This document shows, piece after piece, positions 1 to 6,095 of a DNA stretch of 10,863 bases. Under the pieces are notes generated by a model. That model was not told where the DNA came from, did no database searches, and saw nothing but the letters and a program-made list of their open reading frames with translations. Positions within the stretch are counted from its first letter, which is position 1. Each line of letters begins with the position of its first letter. A program made the translations under genes and the position numbers. The stretch lies in assembly GCA_027019045.1 (NCBI GenBank), contig JALUXI010000092.1, positions 1-10,863 of the forward strand. Direction: 5' to 3'. The DNA is from Piscirickettsiaceae bacterium (GTDB lineage: Bacteria > Pseudomonadota > Gammaproteobacteria > Thiomicrospirales > Thiomicrospiraceae).

Positions 1-159
1 AGAGCTTTGCACGAGGTGGCTACACGGATAAAAAAGGCTAAAATTTCCCGACGCTTCGTTGAAAAACTTGGCAATAGCTGGCTATTACCTGCGTTTTCCG
101 CCTCGATTCGAGAAATTTTATCTCTTTTTTCTCTCGCGCCCCACTCGCACAAAGCTCTC
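1..159 (+). mobile_element. MITE-like repeat, copy 1 (about 159 bp, TIRs)
   Basis: The stretch begins with AGAGCTTTGCACGAG (1-15) and ends with the near-inverse CTCGCACAAAGCTCTC (144-159), so it has terminal inverted repeats of about 15-16 bp with two mismatches. The whole unit recurs inverted at 6757-6915, about 90% identical by eye (some 13 substitutions and one indel). Both copies have a central near-palindrome (70-89 here: GGCAATAGC, TG, GCTATTACC). No transposase fits in 159 bp, so it would be non-autonomous. The left end coincides with the window edge, so one more terminal base and any target duplication cannot be seen. It lies upstream of the rne promoter, in the same orientation relative to its downstream gene as copy 2. 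The parent family is unknown. Confidence 0.72.
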
Positions 160-204
160 GTTAAAAATAAAGCGTAGTTTACCAAACTTTCGCCTCCTTT
201 CGGT

Positions 205-233
205 TTGCACTTCCTTAAGGAGAATGATATATT
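205..233 (+). promoter_or_regulatory. Candidate sigma70 promoter for rne
   Basis: TTGCAC (205-210) and TATATT (228-233) are separated by exactly 17 bp, close to the sigma70 consensus. Transcription would begin near 240 and give a leader of about 475 nt before the rne start, consistent with the long autoregulatory rne leader known in E. coli (about 360 nt). The promoter starts 45 bp after the end of the upstream repeat. A weaker start-proximal candidate is GTGACT (665-670), 18 bp, TATGAT (689-694). E. coli rne also has several promoters. No transcript data are available here. Confidence 0.5.
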
Positions 234-239
234 TACCAA

Positions 240-716
240 GCTTTTGTCACTGAACCAATAAAACATACAAAAGAAAGAATTACCCTAAAAAATATACTTA
301 AGCCTTGTGCTTAAGTAACCAAAGATTAACTGCGTCAAGCAGGGTTAAGAAATTCCCAGCCGCCGCCTCATCTTGGATGAGTGACTGTAAGACGACTGGT
401 TGAATGACACGGGGTTACAGAAAAACAGACAGGTACAAAATAAATTCAAGCAAGCGAAAACACGCTTGCTTAATTGGCTAAGAGCAGATGTGCATTCCTG
501 CTCGACAAAGAAATGCAACCACAACTTATTGATTTTTAATGATTCCTTGGTGAAGATCTATTTTAATGACACCAAAAAAATCAAATACTGGCACAAAGAC
601 AAACTCTGACTAAATATGATTGCCAGTCCTCCTGCATAAGATGCCCACCTGATGCACTTTTCGAGTGACTTCCCGTTATTGCACCTGCTATGATGCCCTA
701 ACCAGAAGAGACACAC
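240..716 (+). promoter_or_regulatory. Long structured 5' leader of rne (candidate autoregulatory UTR)
   Basis: These roughly 475 bases before rne hold no convincing gene but several perfect stem-loops. They are a 9-bp stem 295-303/309-317, a 6-bp stem CTCATC/GATGAG at 367-381, an inverted pair CTGTAA/TTACAG (385-390 and 415-420) enclosing 24 nt, and a 9-bp stem AAGCAAGCG/CGCTTGCTT at 448-456/463-471. In E. coli, RNase E represses its own synthesis by cleaving its mRNA after sensing a structured leader (the rne5 element). The position, length and stem-loops fit such a leader, but I cannot confirm homology to the Rfam family from sequence alone. An open frame at 400-609 inside it lacks a ribosome binding site and is not called. 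Confidence 0.5.
295..317. other. Perfect 9-bp stem-loop in rne leader
   Basis: TACTTAAGC (295-303) and GCTTAAGTA (309-317) pair perfectly around the 5-nt loop CTTGT. On the plus strand no T-run follows, so it would be a leader structure. On the minus strand an interrupted T-run follows (complement of 284-294), but no leftward gene ends here, so a terminator role is unlikely. Confidence 0.5.
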
Positions 717-3278
717 ATGAAAAGAATGCTCATCAATGCGACGCAACCCGAAGAGGTGCGCATCGCTCTTGTTGATGGTCAAAAACTATACGACCTAGAC
801 ATCGAAACCCCTCAACAACAGAAGAAAAAAGCCAATATTTACAAAGGGATCGTCACTCGTATCGAACCGAGTCTTGAAGCCGCCTTTGTCGATTATGGTG
901 CAGAACGCCACGGTTTTTTACCCTTTAAAGAAGTTGCGGAAGAGTACTATCCAGAAGGGCAAACCAACCCCCATAATCTCTCAATCAAAGATGTATTGAA
1001 AGAGGGGCAAGAAATTATTGTTCAAGTTCAAAAAGAAGAGCGCGGCAATAAGGGGGCGGCACTCACCACTCAAATCACCCTAGCGGGTCCTTATGTGGTT
1101 ATGATGCCAAATAACCCCAAAGCGGGCGGCATCTCACGCCGTATCGAAGGGGGAGACCGCTCTGAAATTCGAGACACTTTAAGAGAAATCGACCTGCCTG
1201 ATGGTATGGGGTTGATTATCCGTACCGCAGGTGTCGGCAAAACCCCTGAAGAGCTACAATGGGGTGTCAACTACCTTGTTCACCTTTGGGAAGCAATCAA
1301 AAAAGCGGCAGAAGAAAAGCCTGCTCCTTTCCTGATTCACCAAGAGTCCGATATTGTCATCTTGGCGATTCGTGACTACCTCCGTCAAGACATTGGCGAA
1401 ATCATTATTGACGATATGCCCACCTTCTATAAGGCGCGTGACTTTATTCAACATGTCATGCCGCAACAGGTCAACAAGGTCAAGCCTTATCAGGATGAAA
1501 AAATCCCCCTGTTTACTCGATATCAGATTGAATCACAGATTGAAACCGCCTACCAAAGAGAAGTCGTACTCCCCTCAGGTGGCGTCATCGTCATTGATAT
1601 TACTGAAGCCTTAACTGCCATTGATATTAACTCTTCGCGTGCTACCAAAGGCGGCGACATCGAAGAGACGGCGTTCAATACCAATATGGAAGCGGCTTGT
1701 GAAATCGCCCGTCAATTGCGTTTAAGAGACTTGGGGGGACTAGTCGTCATTGACTTTATCGATATGCACTCCAGCCGTCATCAGCGAGAGGTGGAAAATG
1801 CCATGCGTGATGCGGTCAAGCCTGACCGTGCCAGAGTGCAGATTGGCAAAATTTCTCGTTTTGGTCTGCTCGAAATGTCTCGCCAGCGTTTGCGCCCCTC
1901 CATTGAAGAATCTACTCAGATCGTCTGCCCACGCTGTAAAGGCGTCGGCGTGATTCGAGGTGTGGAATCACTTGGTTTATCCATTCTTCGTTTGCTTGAA
2001 GAAGAATCCCTCAAAGAGAATACCAAACGCATTATGGTGCAACTGCCTGTGGATGTTGCTACCTTCTTACTCAATGAGAAACGGCAGCATCTGACACGGA
2101 TGGAAGACCAGCACAATCTGCATATCCTGATTGTGCCAAATGAACATCTCGAAACCCCTCAATACCTGATTGAGCGCACCCGCCTTAACGAAGAGTTGCC
2201 TGATCAAGCGAGCTATGAAGCGAAGGAAATTATCACGCCATCACTGGAAGAGATGAGCCAAGAAAAGGCTGCACCTGAAAAAGAAGAGCCTGCAATTAAG
2301 AGTATTCAACCTGAAATGCCTGCTCCGCTGATTGAAAAAGCACAAGCAGCTCAAGCAGGGACAACAGAAGAAAAACCAAGTTTAATTAAACGGATTTGGC
2401 AATTCTTTGCGGGCGAAGAGGAAGAAGAGGTCAAAACACCAACGGCAAAGAAAAACAATACTCGCCGCCGTAGCAATAAAAATGACCGTCGTAAAGGTCG
2501 AAATGGTGAGCGCAATGACCGTAATGGCAACCGAAACAGCCGTTCACGAAATGACCGCAATGACCGAAATAATCAGCGAAACGATAATAATCGTCAGCAG
2601 AACGGGCAAAAACAGAGTATCCGTGAGCAGAACATTGCTCAACGGGAACAGCAAGCCCAGCAGAAAACGCAACAGCAAACCGAAGCGCAAGCTCAACCGT
2701 CCGCCACGGCAGAAGCGGTTAAAAACGATAAAGCTGCTGAAGTGGCTACCGCAGCGGCTGCAACTTCTGCAACCAAAGAAACCCCGAGAAATCGCCGCCG
2801 TCGGAATAATACCCGCACTTACAACAGTCGCCGCCGTGCACCTCAAAATGCACATAGCCTATCGGTCAATTCCGAAGAGCTAGAAGCCAACGCACCAGTT
2901 GTGGTGGTTGAAGAAGTGGCTGAAGTGGTCGAAACCGTTGTGGTTGCAGAACCTGCTGCTGAAATGATCGAAGCGACTGAAGTAACAGCACCTTCTGAAG
3001 TGAAAGCAGAAGCCGACACCAGCACAACGGAATCTTCCGCTGAAGAACAAACCCCTCAACTGCCCCTCATGGTTGAAGAGGTTAAGGAACCAGCAGAGGT
3101 AGACACCACCCCTCAGCCTGAAGCAGTAGAAGCCAAAACGACTGAAGCAAGTGGGACTGAGACTCAAAAAACTGAAGCTGATCTGACTGCATCAACAACT
3201 TCAAATGACGCTTCTCCACAAACGAGTCAAGAGACGGACGCTTCTGATCAAAATTCGGAAAAGGTCAGTAACGGTTAA
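717..3278 (+). CDS. rne: Ribonuclease E (RNase E), degradosome endonuclease
   Basis: This 853-aa protein is the essential single-strand endoribonuclease for mRNA decay and for rRNA and tRNA maturation. The start is set by the family N-terminus MKRMLINATQ. An S1 RNA-binding domain covers about 37-125 (IYKGIVTRIEPSLEAAFVDYG). The DNase I-like catalytic part carries magnesium ligands D303 (AIDINSS) and D346 (VVIDFID). The Zn-link CPRC has C404 and C407. All match E. coli numbering, which implies an active tetramer. The C-terminal half is disordered and shorter than in E. coli (1061 aa). It has an amphipathic helix at about 554-566 (PSLIKRIWQFFAG) resembling the inner-membrane targeting segment, an Arg/Asn-rich RNA-binding stretch (582-627), a Gln-rich segment (629-660), a second Arg cluster (690-707) and a long acidic Glu/Val/Thr tail (718-853). 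The Shine-Dalgarno is weak (AGAAGAG at 704-710). A strong terminator follows. Autoregulation through the leader is likely. Confidence 0.98.
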   Translation: MKRMLINATQPEEVRIALVDGQKLYDLDIETPQQQKKKANIYKGIVTRIEPSLEAAFVDYGAERHGFLPFKEVAEEYYPEGQTNPHNLSIKDVLKEGQEIIVQVQKEERGNKGAALTTQITLAGPYVVMMPNNPKAGGISRRIEGGDRSEIRDTLREIDLPDGMGLIIRTAGVGKTPEELQWGVNYLVHLWEAIKKAAEEKPAPFLIHQESDIVILAIRDYLRQDIGEIIIDDMPTFYKARDFIQHVMPQQVNKVKPYQDEKIPLFTRYQIESQIETAYQREVVLPSGGVIVIDITEALTAIDINSSRATKGGDIEETAFNTNMEAACEIARQLRLRDLGGLVVIDFIDMHSSRHQREVENAMRDAVKPDRARVQIGKISRFGLLEMSRQRLRPSIEESTQIVCPRCKGVGVIRGVESLGLSILRLLEEESLKENTKRIMVQLPVDVATFLLNEKRQHLTRMEDQHNLHILIVPNEHLETPQYLIERTRLNEELPDQASYEAKEIITPSLEEMSQEKAAPEKEEPAIKSIQPEMPAPLIEKAQAAQAGTTEEKPSLIKRIWQFFAGEEEEEVKTPTAKKNNTRRRSNKNDRRKGRNGERNDRNGNRNSRSRNDRNDRNNQRNDNNRQQNGQKQSIREQNIAQREQQAQQKTQQQTEAQAQPSATAEAVKNDKAAEVATAAAATSATKETPRNRRRRNNTRTYNSRRRAPQNAHSLSVNSEELEANAPVVVVEEVAEVVETVVVAEPAAEMIEATEVTAPSEVKAEADTSTTESSAEEQTPQLPLMVEEVKEPAEVDTTPQPEAVEAKTTEASGTETQKTEADLTASTTSNDASPQTSQETDASDQNSEKVSNG

Positions 3279-3314
3279 TTCTGTTCAATCAACGCGAAAA
3301 AACGCGTTCTAAAA

Positions 3315-3351
3315 CAAAAAAGCGCAACTCAAATTGAGTTGCGCTTTTTTA
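3315..3351. terminator. Bidirectional rho-independent terminator between rne and the DUF481 gene
   Basis: AGCGCAACTC (3321-3330) and GAGTTGCGCT (3336-3345) form a perfect 10-bp stem around AAATT. An A-run (3315-3321) precedes it and a T-run (3345-3350) follows, so both strands read as stem plus U-tract. It lies 37 bp after the rne stop and 27 bp after the stop of the convergent DUF481 gene, so it serves both. Confidence 0.93.
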
Positions 3352-3377
3352 TTGGCTGATGATGATTGATGAGCCGT

Positions 3378-4139
3378 CTAAAACTTATAGTTGACCCCCA
3401 TTTCATACTGCCAATCATCCTCTTTCAGATTTAAATAAGGCTTAGAGTCATGTTTATAATTAATTGTCATCGTGGTCGCAAGGTTCCCTATCAATTGATT
3501 AGTCAAATTCCAATTTGCAATAGTGCGATTATTTTCCCACTCATTGACCTTTGGTTGAAAATAGACACTGAAGCCCATTTTTGCCTGTTTAGATAAATCA
3601 TAACTCCCCTCTAGCATCCAATTAAAACGATAAATTTTAGACTTCTCATACTCTTTAACGCCATTAGGTTCCACTTCATCCGCTTGCTCATCTTCATAAA
3701 AAATAGAGGCCGCAAACACCCCTTTAAAAGCTTGAGCCTGCCTTTTCCAACGGCCACCCGCTCCTACAATAAACCGCTTTTTATTTGCAATATAAGGCGA
3801 CCGTTCATATTGGGTATAAAGCTCCCAAGCCCTATTTGAGTCAATCCAATCAGTATGACGAAGGTGTAGGAATTTATTTTCATCATTTCCCACCCCATTG
3901 GACGCACTATAATCATAACTTGCTAACATTAACTCAACATGACCGCCATGCACATACTGAAGTCCAAGATTCACACTCTCTTGCAAATTATCTGTATTTC
4001 CAGACTTACCCGAAAAATTCAGTGATAAACTTCCACCCACCCCCTGCACACTATCATCCAGTTGTAAATCTTCGATATTCACAATCGCACATGCTGGCAA
4101 GCTCACCAAAGCCATTACGATTCCTACAAATAAACGCAT
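3378..4139 (-). CDS. DUF481 family outer-membrane beta-barrel protein
   Basis: This 253-aa protein belongs to the DUF481 family (YdiY-like, often named putative salt-induced outer membrane protein), whose function is not established. A signal peptide spans residues 1-18 with a likely signal peptidase I site ACA|IV. Cys17 sits in LPAC, but proline at -2 makes a lipobox unlikely. The family hallmark SGNTDN (46-51) follows in the first strand. The rest alternates polar and aromatic residues in beta-strand pattern and ends in a C-terminal phenylalanine, as outer-membrane barrels recognised by BamA do. The ATG lies 9 nt after the stop of the upstream SulP gene, so the two are almost certainly co-transcribed. 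AGGAGA, inside the last SulP codons (4153-4158), is the likely ribosome site. A run of eight G separates it from the start codon. The gene ends at the shared terminator. Confidence 0.9.
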   Translation of the reverse strand: MRLFVGIVMALVSLPACAIVNIEDLQLDDSVQGVGGSLSLNFSGKSGNTDNLQESVNLGLQYVHGGHVELMLASYDYSASNGVGNDENKFLHLRHTDWIDSNRAWELYTQYERSPYIANKKRFIVGAGGRWKRQAQAFKGVFAASIFYEDEQADEVEPNGVKEYEKSKIYRFNWMLEGSYDLSKQAKMGFSVYFQPKVNEWENNRTIANWNLTNQLIGNLATTMTINYKHDSKPYLNLKEDDWQYEMGVNYKF

Positions 4140-4140
4140 A

Positions 4141-4148
4141 CCCCCCCC
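4141..4148 (-). repeat. 8-base G tract (minus strand) between SulP stop and DUF481 start
   Basis: Eight consecutive C on the plus strand (G on the mRNA) fill almost the entire 9-nt gap between the SulP stop codon and the DUF481 ATG. Such a tract can slip in replication. Here it would alter the distance between the AGGAGA ribosome site and the start codon, not a reading frame. Function is inferred only. Confidence 0.5.
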
Positions 4149-5714
4149 TTACTCTCCTAAAGAAACATGATAATGCGGATCTTCCGAGATATTCACCTCA
4201 ACCAAATCTCTTGCATCATGTAAAAGCTGACGACATTCAGGGCTCAGGTGCTTCAATACCAACCGTTTCCCCAATTTTTTATAGCGCCGAGTCAATTTAT
4301 CAATTGCTTCCACGCCAGTATGATCATACACTCGAGAATATTTAAAATCGACTTTTACACAATCCGGATCACTTTTAGGATCAAACATCTCAATAAAATT
4401 CTGCGCTGAAGCAAAGAATAGCGGGCCATAAACGGTATAAGTTTTAACTCTTTTACCCTCTATCTCCTCTTCTTTGGTCTCCACCATCACCCTTTGGGCA
4501 TGTTGCCAGGCAAAGACCAAAGCCGAAACAATCACCCCAGCGACCACCGCCACTGCCAAATCAAAGACCACCGTTAAAACCGTCACCAAAATCATCACCG
4601 CTGCATCGGCTTTGCTAATGCCCCGCATAATATTCCAGCTTGACCAATCAAAGGTGGCAATGACCACCACAAACATCAGCCCAACCAAAGCGGCCACAGG
4701 AATTTTGGCGATATAGGGTGAAAGCGCAAGCACAATCAACAACAACATCAATGCTGCCGTGATCCCAGATAAACGCCCTAGTCCACCCGAACGGATATTG
4801 ATCAGTGACTGCCCAATCAAAGCGCAGCCGCCCATGGTACTAAACATCCCCGCGGTCACATTGGCACACCCCAAAGCAACACACTCACGATTTGCCTGCC
4901 CACGGGTCTGAGTAATATCATCGATTAGCGTCATCGTCAGGAGCGATTCCGTCGTCCCTACAATCGTCAAAATCAATGCATAAGGCAGCACAATCCACAA
5001 GGTCTCCCAAGTAAAAGGCACCATGGGAATATGAAATCCATTTAATTGTGGATCATTCGGATCACCAAAAAATAGGGTATGCAGGGTGCCAGAAATCTCC
5101 GCCTTATCCCCCACCGTGACCGTGTCAATATTAAAAAACATCACCACTAAGGTAATAATCACAATGGATGCCAAGGCAGAAGGTATGGCCTTAAAAAACT
5201 TAGGCAGAATATAGATAATTGCCATACTCGCCACCACCAATGCCAACATTGTCTGCATCCCATCACCGCTCAGCCACTGACCATCAGGGGTTTTAAATTG
5301 ATTGAGCTGCGCCAAAAAGATAATAATCGCCAATCCATTGACAAAGCCTAGCATCACCGGCTGCGGTACCATGCGAATAAAACGCCCCCACTTCATCACA
5401 CCGATGACCACCTGAAAGATTCCCATCAAAACAACGGCCGCAAATAGATATTCCGCCCCATGCTCTGATACTAAGCTCACCATCACCACCGCCAGCGAAC
5501 CCGCAGCCGCTGAAATCATGCCAGAGCGCCCACCAAATGCAGCGGTAATGAAGCCAACAATCACCGCAGCAAACATCCCAACTAAGGGATTCACCCCTGC
5601 GACAAAAGAAAACGCAACCGCCTCAGGCACCAAAGCCAAAGAGACTGTCACCCCAGACAACACATCATTTTTATAGCGTTCCCAACCTGTTGCTGTGGCT
5701 TCTACCGTTCGCAT
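4149..5714 (-). CDS. SulP family inorganic anion transporter with STAS domain
   Basis: This 521-aa SLC26/SulP-type inner-membrane transporter has a transmembrane part at about 15-405. It includes the early-helix motif LVPEAVAFSFVAGV (28-41), TTESLLT (254-260) and the signature GGCALIGQSLINIRSGG (295-311). A cytoplasmic STAS domain covers about 424-521 (YTVYGPLFFASAQNF... DHTGVEAID). Family members move sulfate, bicarbonate, chloride or other anions, often with sodium or protons. The GGCALIGQS region resembles the BicA/YbaR-like branch as well as sulfate permeases, so the substrate cannot be settled here. In related chemolithoautotrophs, SulP proteins have been linked to dissolved inorganic carbon uptake. 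The start ATG has a weak AGG 9 nt upstream. The gene leads an operon with the DUF481 barrel and is divergent, across a 75-bp gap, from a small membrane-peptide gene. Confidence 0.92.
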   Translation of the reverse strand: MRTVEATATGWERYKNDVLSGVTVSLALVPEAVAFSFVAGVNPLVGMFAAVIVGFITAAFGGRSGMISAAAGSLAVVMVSLVSEHGAEYLFAAVVLMGIFQVVIGVMKWGRFIRMVPQPVMLGFVNGLAIIIFLAQLNQFKTPDGQWLSGDGMQTMLALVVASMAIIYILPKFFKAIPSALASIVIITLVVMFFNIDTVTVGDKAEISGTLHTLFFGDPNDPQLNGFHIPMVPFTWETLWIVLPYALILTIVGTTESLLTMTLIDDITQTRGQANRECVALGCANVTAGMFSTMGGCALIGQSLINIRSGGLGRLSGITAALMLLLIVLALSPYIAKIPVAALVGLMFVVVIATFDWSSWNIMRGISKADAAVMILVTVLTVVFDLAVAVVAGVIVSALVFAWQHAQRVMVETKEEEIEGKRVKTYTVYGPLFFASAQNFIEMFDPKSDPDCVKVDFKYSRVYDHTGVEAIDKLTRRYKKLGKRLVLKHLSPECRQLLHDARDLVEVNISEDPHYHVSLGE

Positions 5715-5748
5715 CTTTTACACCCTTTCATAAAATTTAAAAACGCAG

Positions 5749-5755
5749 TATTATA
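5749..5755. promoter_or_regulatory. Overlapping divergent -10 elements in the SulP / small-ORF gap
   Basis: On the minus strand, TATAAT (5755-5750) is a perfect -10 box upstream of the SulP gene, though I see no good -35 at 16-18 bp. On the plus strand, TATTAT (5749-5754) sits 17 bp after TTTCAT (5726-5731), a plausible promoter for the small gene at 5790. The two -10 boxes overlap, so only one polymerase could occupy the site at a time. Confidence 0.4.
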
Positions 5756-5789
5756 AACCATTCCAACCAACGAGGAGCTTCAAACCAAA

Positions 5790-5936
5790 ATGTGGATTCA
5801 TCATATCGGCGAAATTATGATTGGCGTTTTCCTTGCACTCATCATTCTGCACTTTATTTTACATATCATTTTTAAAATCCAACGCCGCAATCTAGATAAT
5901 AAACAGACATCACAAAAATCATCAAATGACACTTAA
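5790..5936 (+). CDS. Hypothetical 48-aa single-span membrane peptide
   Basis: An ATG at 5790 opens a 48-codon frame ending in TAA. It is preceded at 12 nt by GAGGAG (5772-5777), one of the better Shine-Dalgarno matches in this window. The product begins MWIHHIGEIM. It then has one strongly hydrophobic stretch from about residue 10 to 28 (IGVFLALIILHFILHIIF) interrupted by two histidines, and a basic, polar tail (KIQRRNLDNKQTSQ...). The Arg/Lys after the span predicts N-out/C-in topology by the positive-inside rule. I do not recognise the family. It is divergent from the SulP transporter and may share regulation with it. Its stop is followed two bases later by the target duplication of an IS66-like relic. 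Without that insertion it would converge on the START-domain gene with about 7 bp between stops. It is too short for most gene callers. Confidence 0.6.
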   Translation: MWIHHIGEIMIGVFLALIILHFILHIIFKIQRRNLDNKQTSQKSSNDT

Positions 5937-5937
5937 A

Positions 5938-5945
5938 AATCCCTT
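5938..5945 (+). repeat. Left 8-bp target-site duplication AATCCCTT
   Basis: AATCCCTT here is repeated exactly at 6088-6095, flanking the 142-bp inverted-repeat element. An 8-bp duplication is characteristic of IS66-family insertion. Confidence 0.8.
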
Positions 5946-6087
5946 GTAACTATTCTGCAGACACCGTGACTGCTCAGATTACCCCTGAAATTCGTCAATT
6001 TAAGCCGGAAAATGTGAGTTTACAAGTCGTAAATGGCCAGTTTCCAACGCAGAAGTGGTGGATCTTAGGGGTAAACTGAATAGTTAC
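5946..6087. mobile_element. IS66-like relic or MITE (142 bp) with TIRs
   Basis: The element starts with GTAACTATTC (5946-5955) and ends with its exact inverse GAATAGTTAC (6078-6087). It is bounded on both sides by the perfect 8-bp direct repeat AATCCCTT. Ends beginning GTAA together with 8-bp duplications are IS66-family traits. An inner pair, TTACCCCT (5979-5986) and AGGGGTAA (6067-6074), shows the inverted repeat extends to about 21 bp, with about 20 extra bases interrupting the left copy. No complete transposase gene is present. One frame is open for about 44 codons to a TGA at 6077-6079, ending in QKWWILGVN, but I cannot assign it. The insertion falls exactly at the stop codon of the START-domain gene and leaves that gene intact. 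Confidence 0.75.
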
Positions 6088-6095
6088 AATCCCTT
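6088..6095 (+). repeat. Right 8-bp target-site duplication AATCCCTT
   Basis: This exact copy of 5938-5945 supplies two of the three bases of the START-domain stop codon (complement of TTA at 6094-6096), so the duplication preserved the stop. Confidence 0.8.

Noticed and set aside
59..253. 64-codon open frame starting MKNLAIAGYY
   Set aside because: It lies mostly in repeat copy 1. The similar frame at 6659-6856 comes from copy 2 and diverges outside it, so the shared protein string is repeat-derived. No ribosome site is seen.
295..317. Stem-loop considered as a terminator
   Set aside because: No T-run follows on the plus strand. A T-run follows on the minus strand but no leftward gene ends there.
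400..609. 69-codon open frame in the rne leader
   Set aside because: It has no Shine-Dalgarno, overlaps the stem-loops of the leader, and has no recognisable family or leader-peptide codon run.
2407..2883. 158-codon alternate frame inside rne
   Set aside because: It arises from the Arg/Asn/Gln-rich low-complexity codons of the RNase E tail. The rne frame is clearly the coding one.
3291..3308. AACGCG/CGCGTT hairpin after rne
   Set aside because: A 6-bp stem with no T-tract. The strong terminator lies just downstream.
3785..4345. 186-codon plus-strand frame opposite the DUF481 and SulP genes
   Set aside because: Antisense shadow of two well-supported genes. The composition (His, Tyr, Pro-rich) is that of a reverse-complement artefact.
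5945..6079. About 44 open codons inside the IS66-like relic ending QKWWILGVN
   Set aside because: No ribosome site and no recognised transposase motif. It could be a remnant but cannot be supported as a gene.
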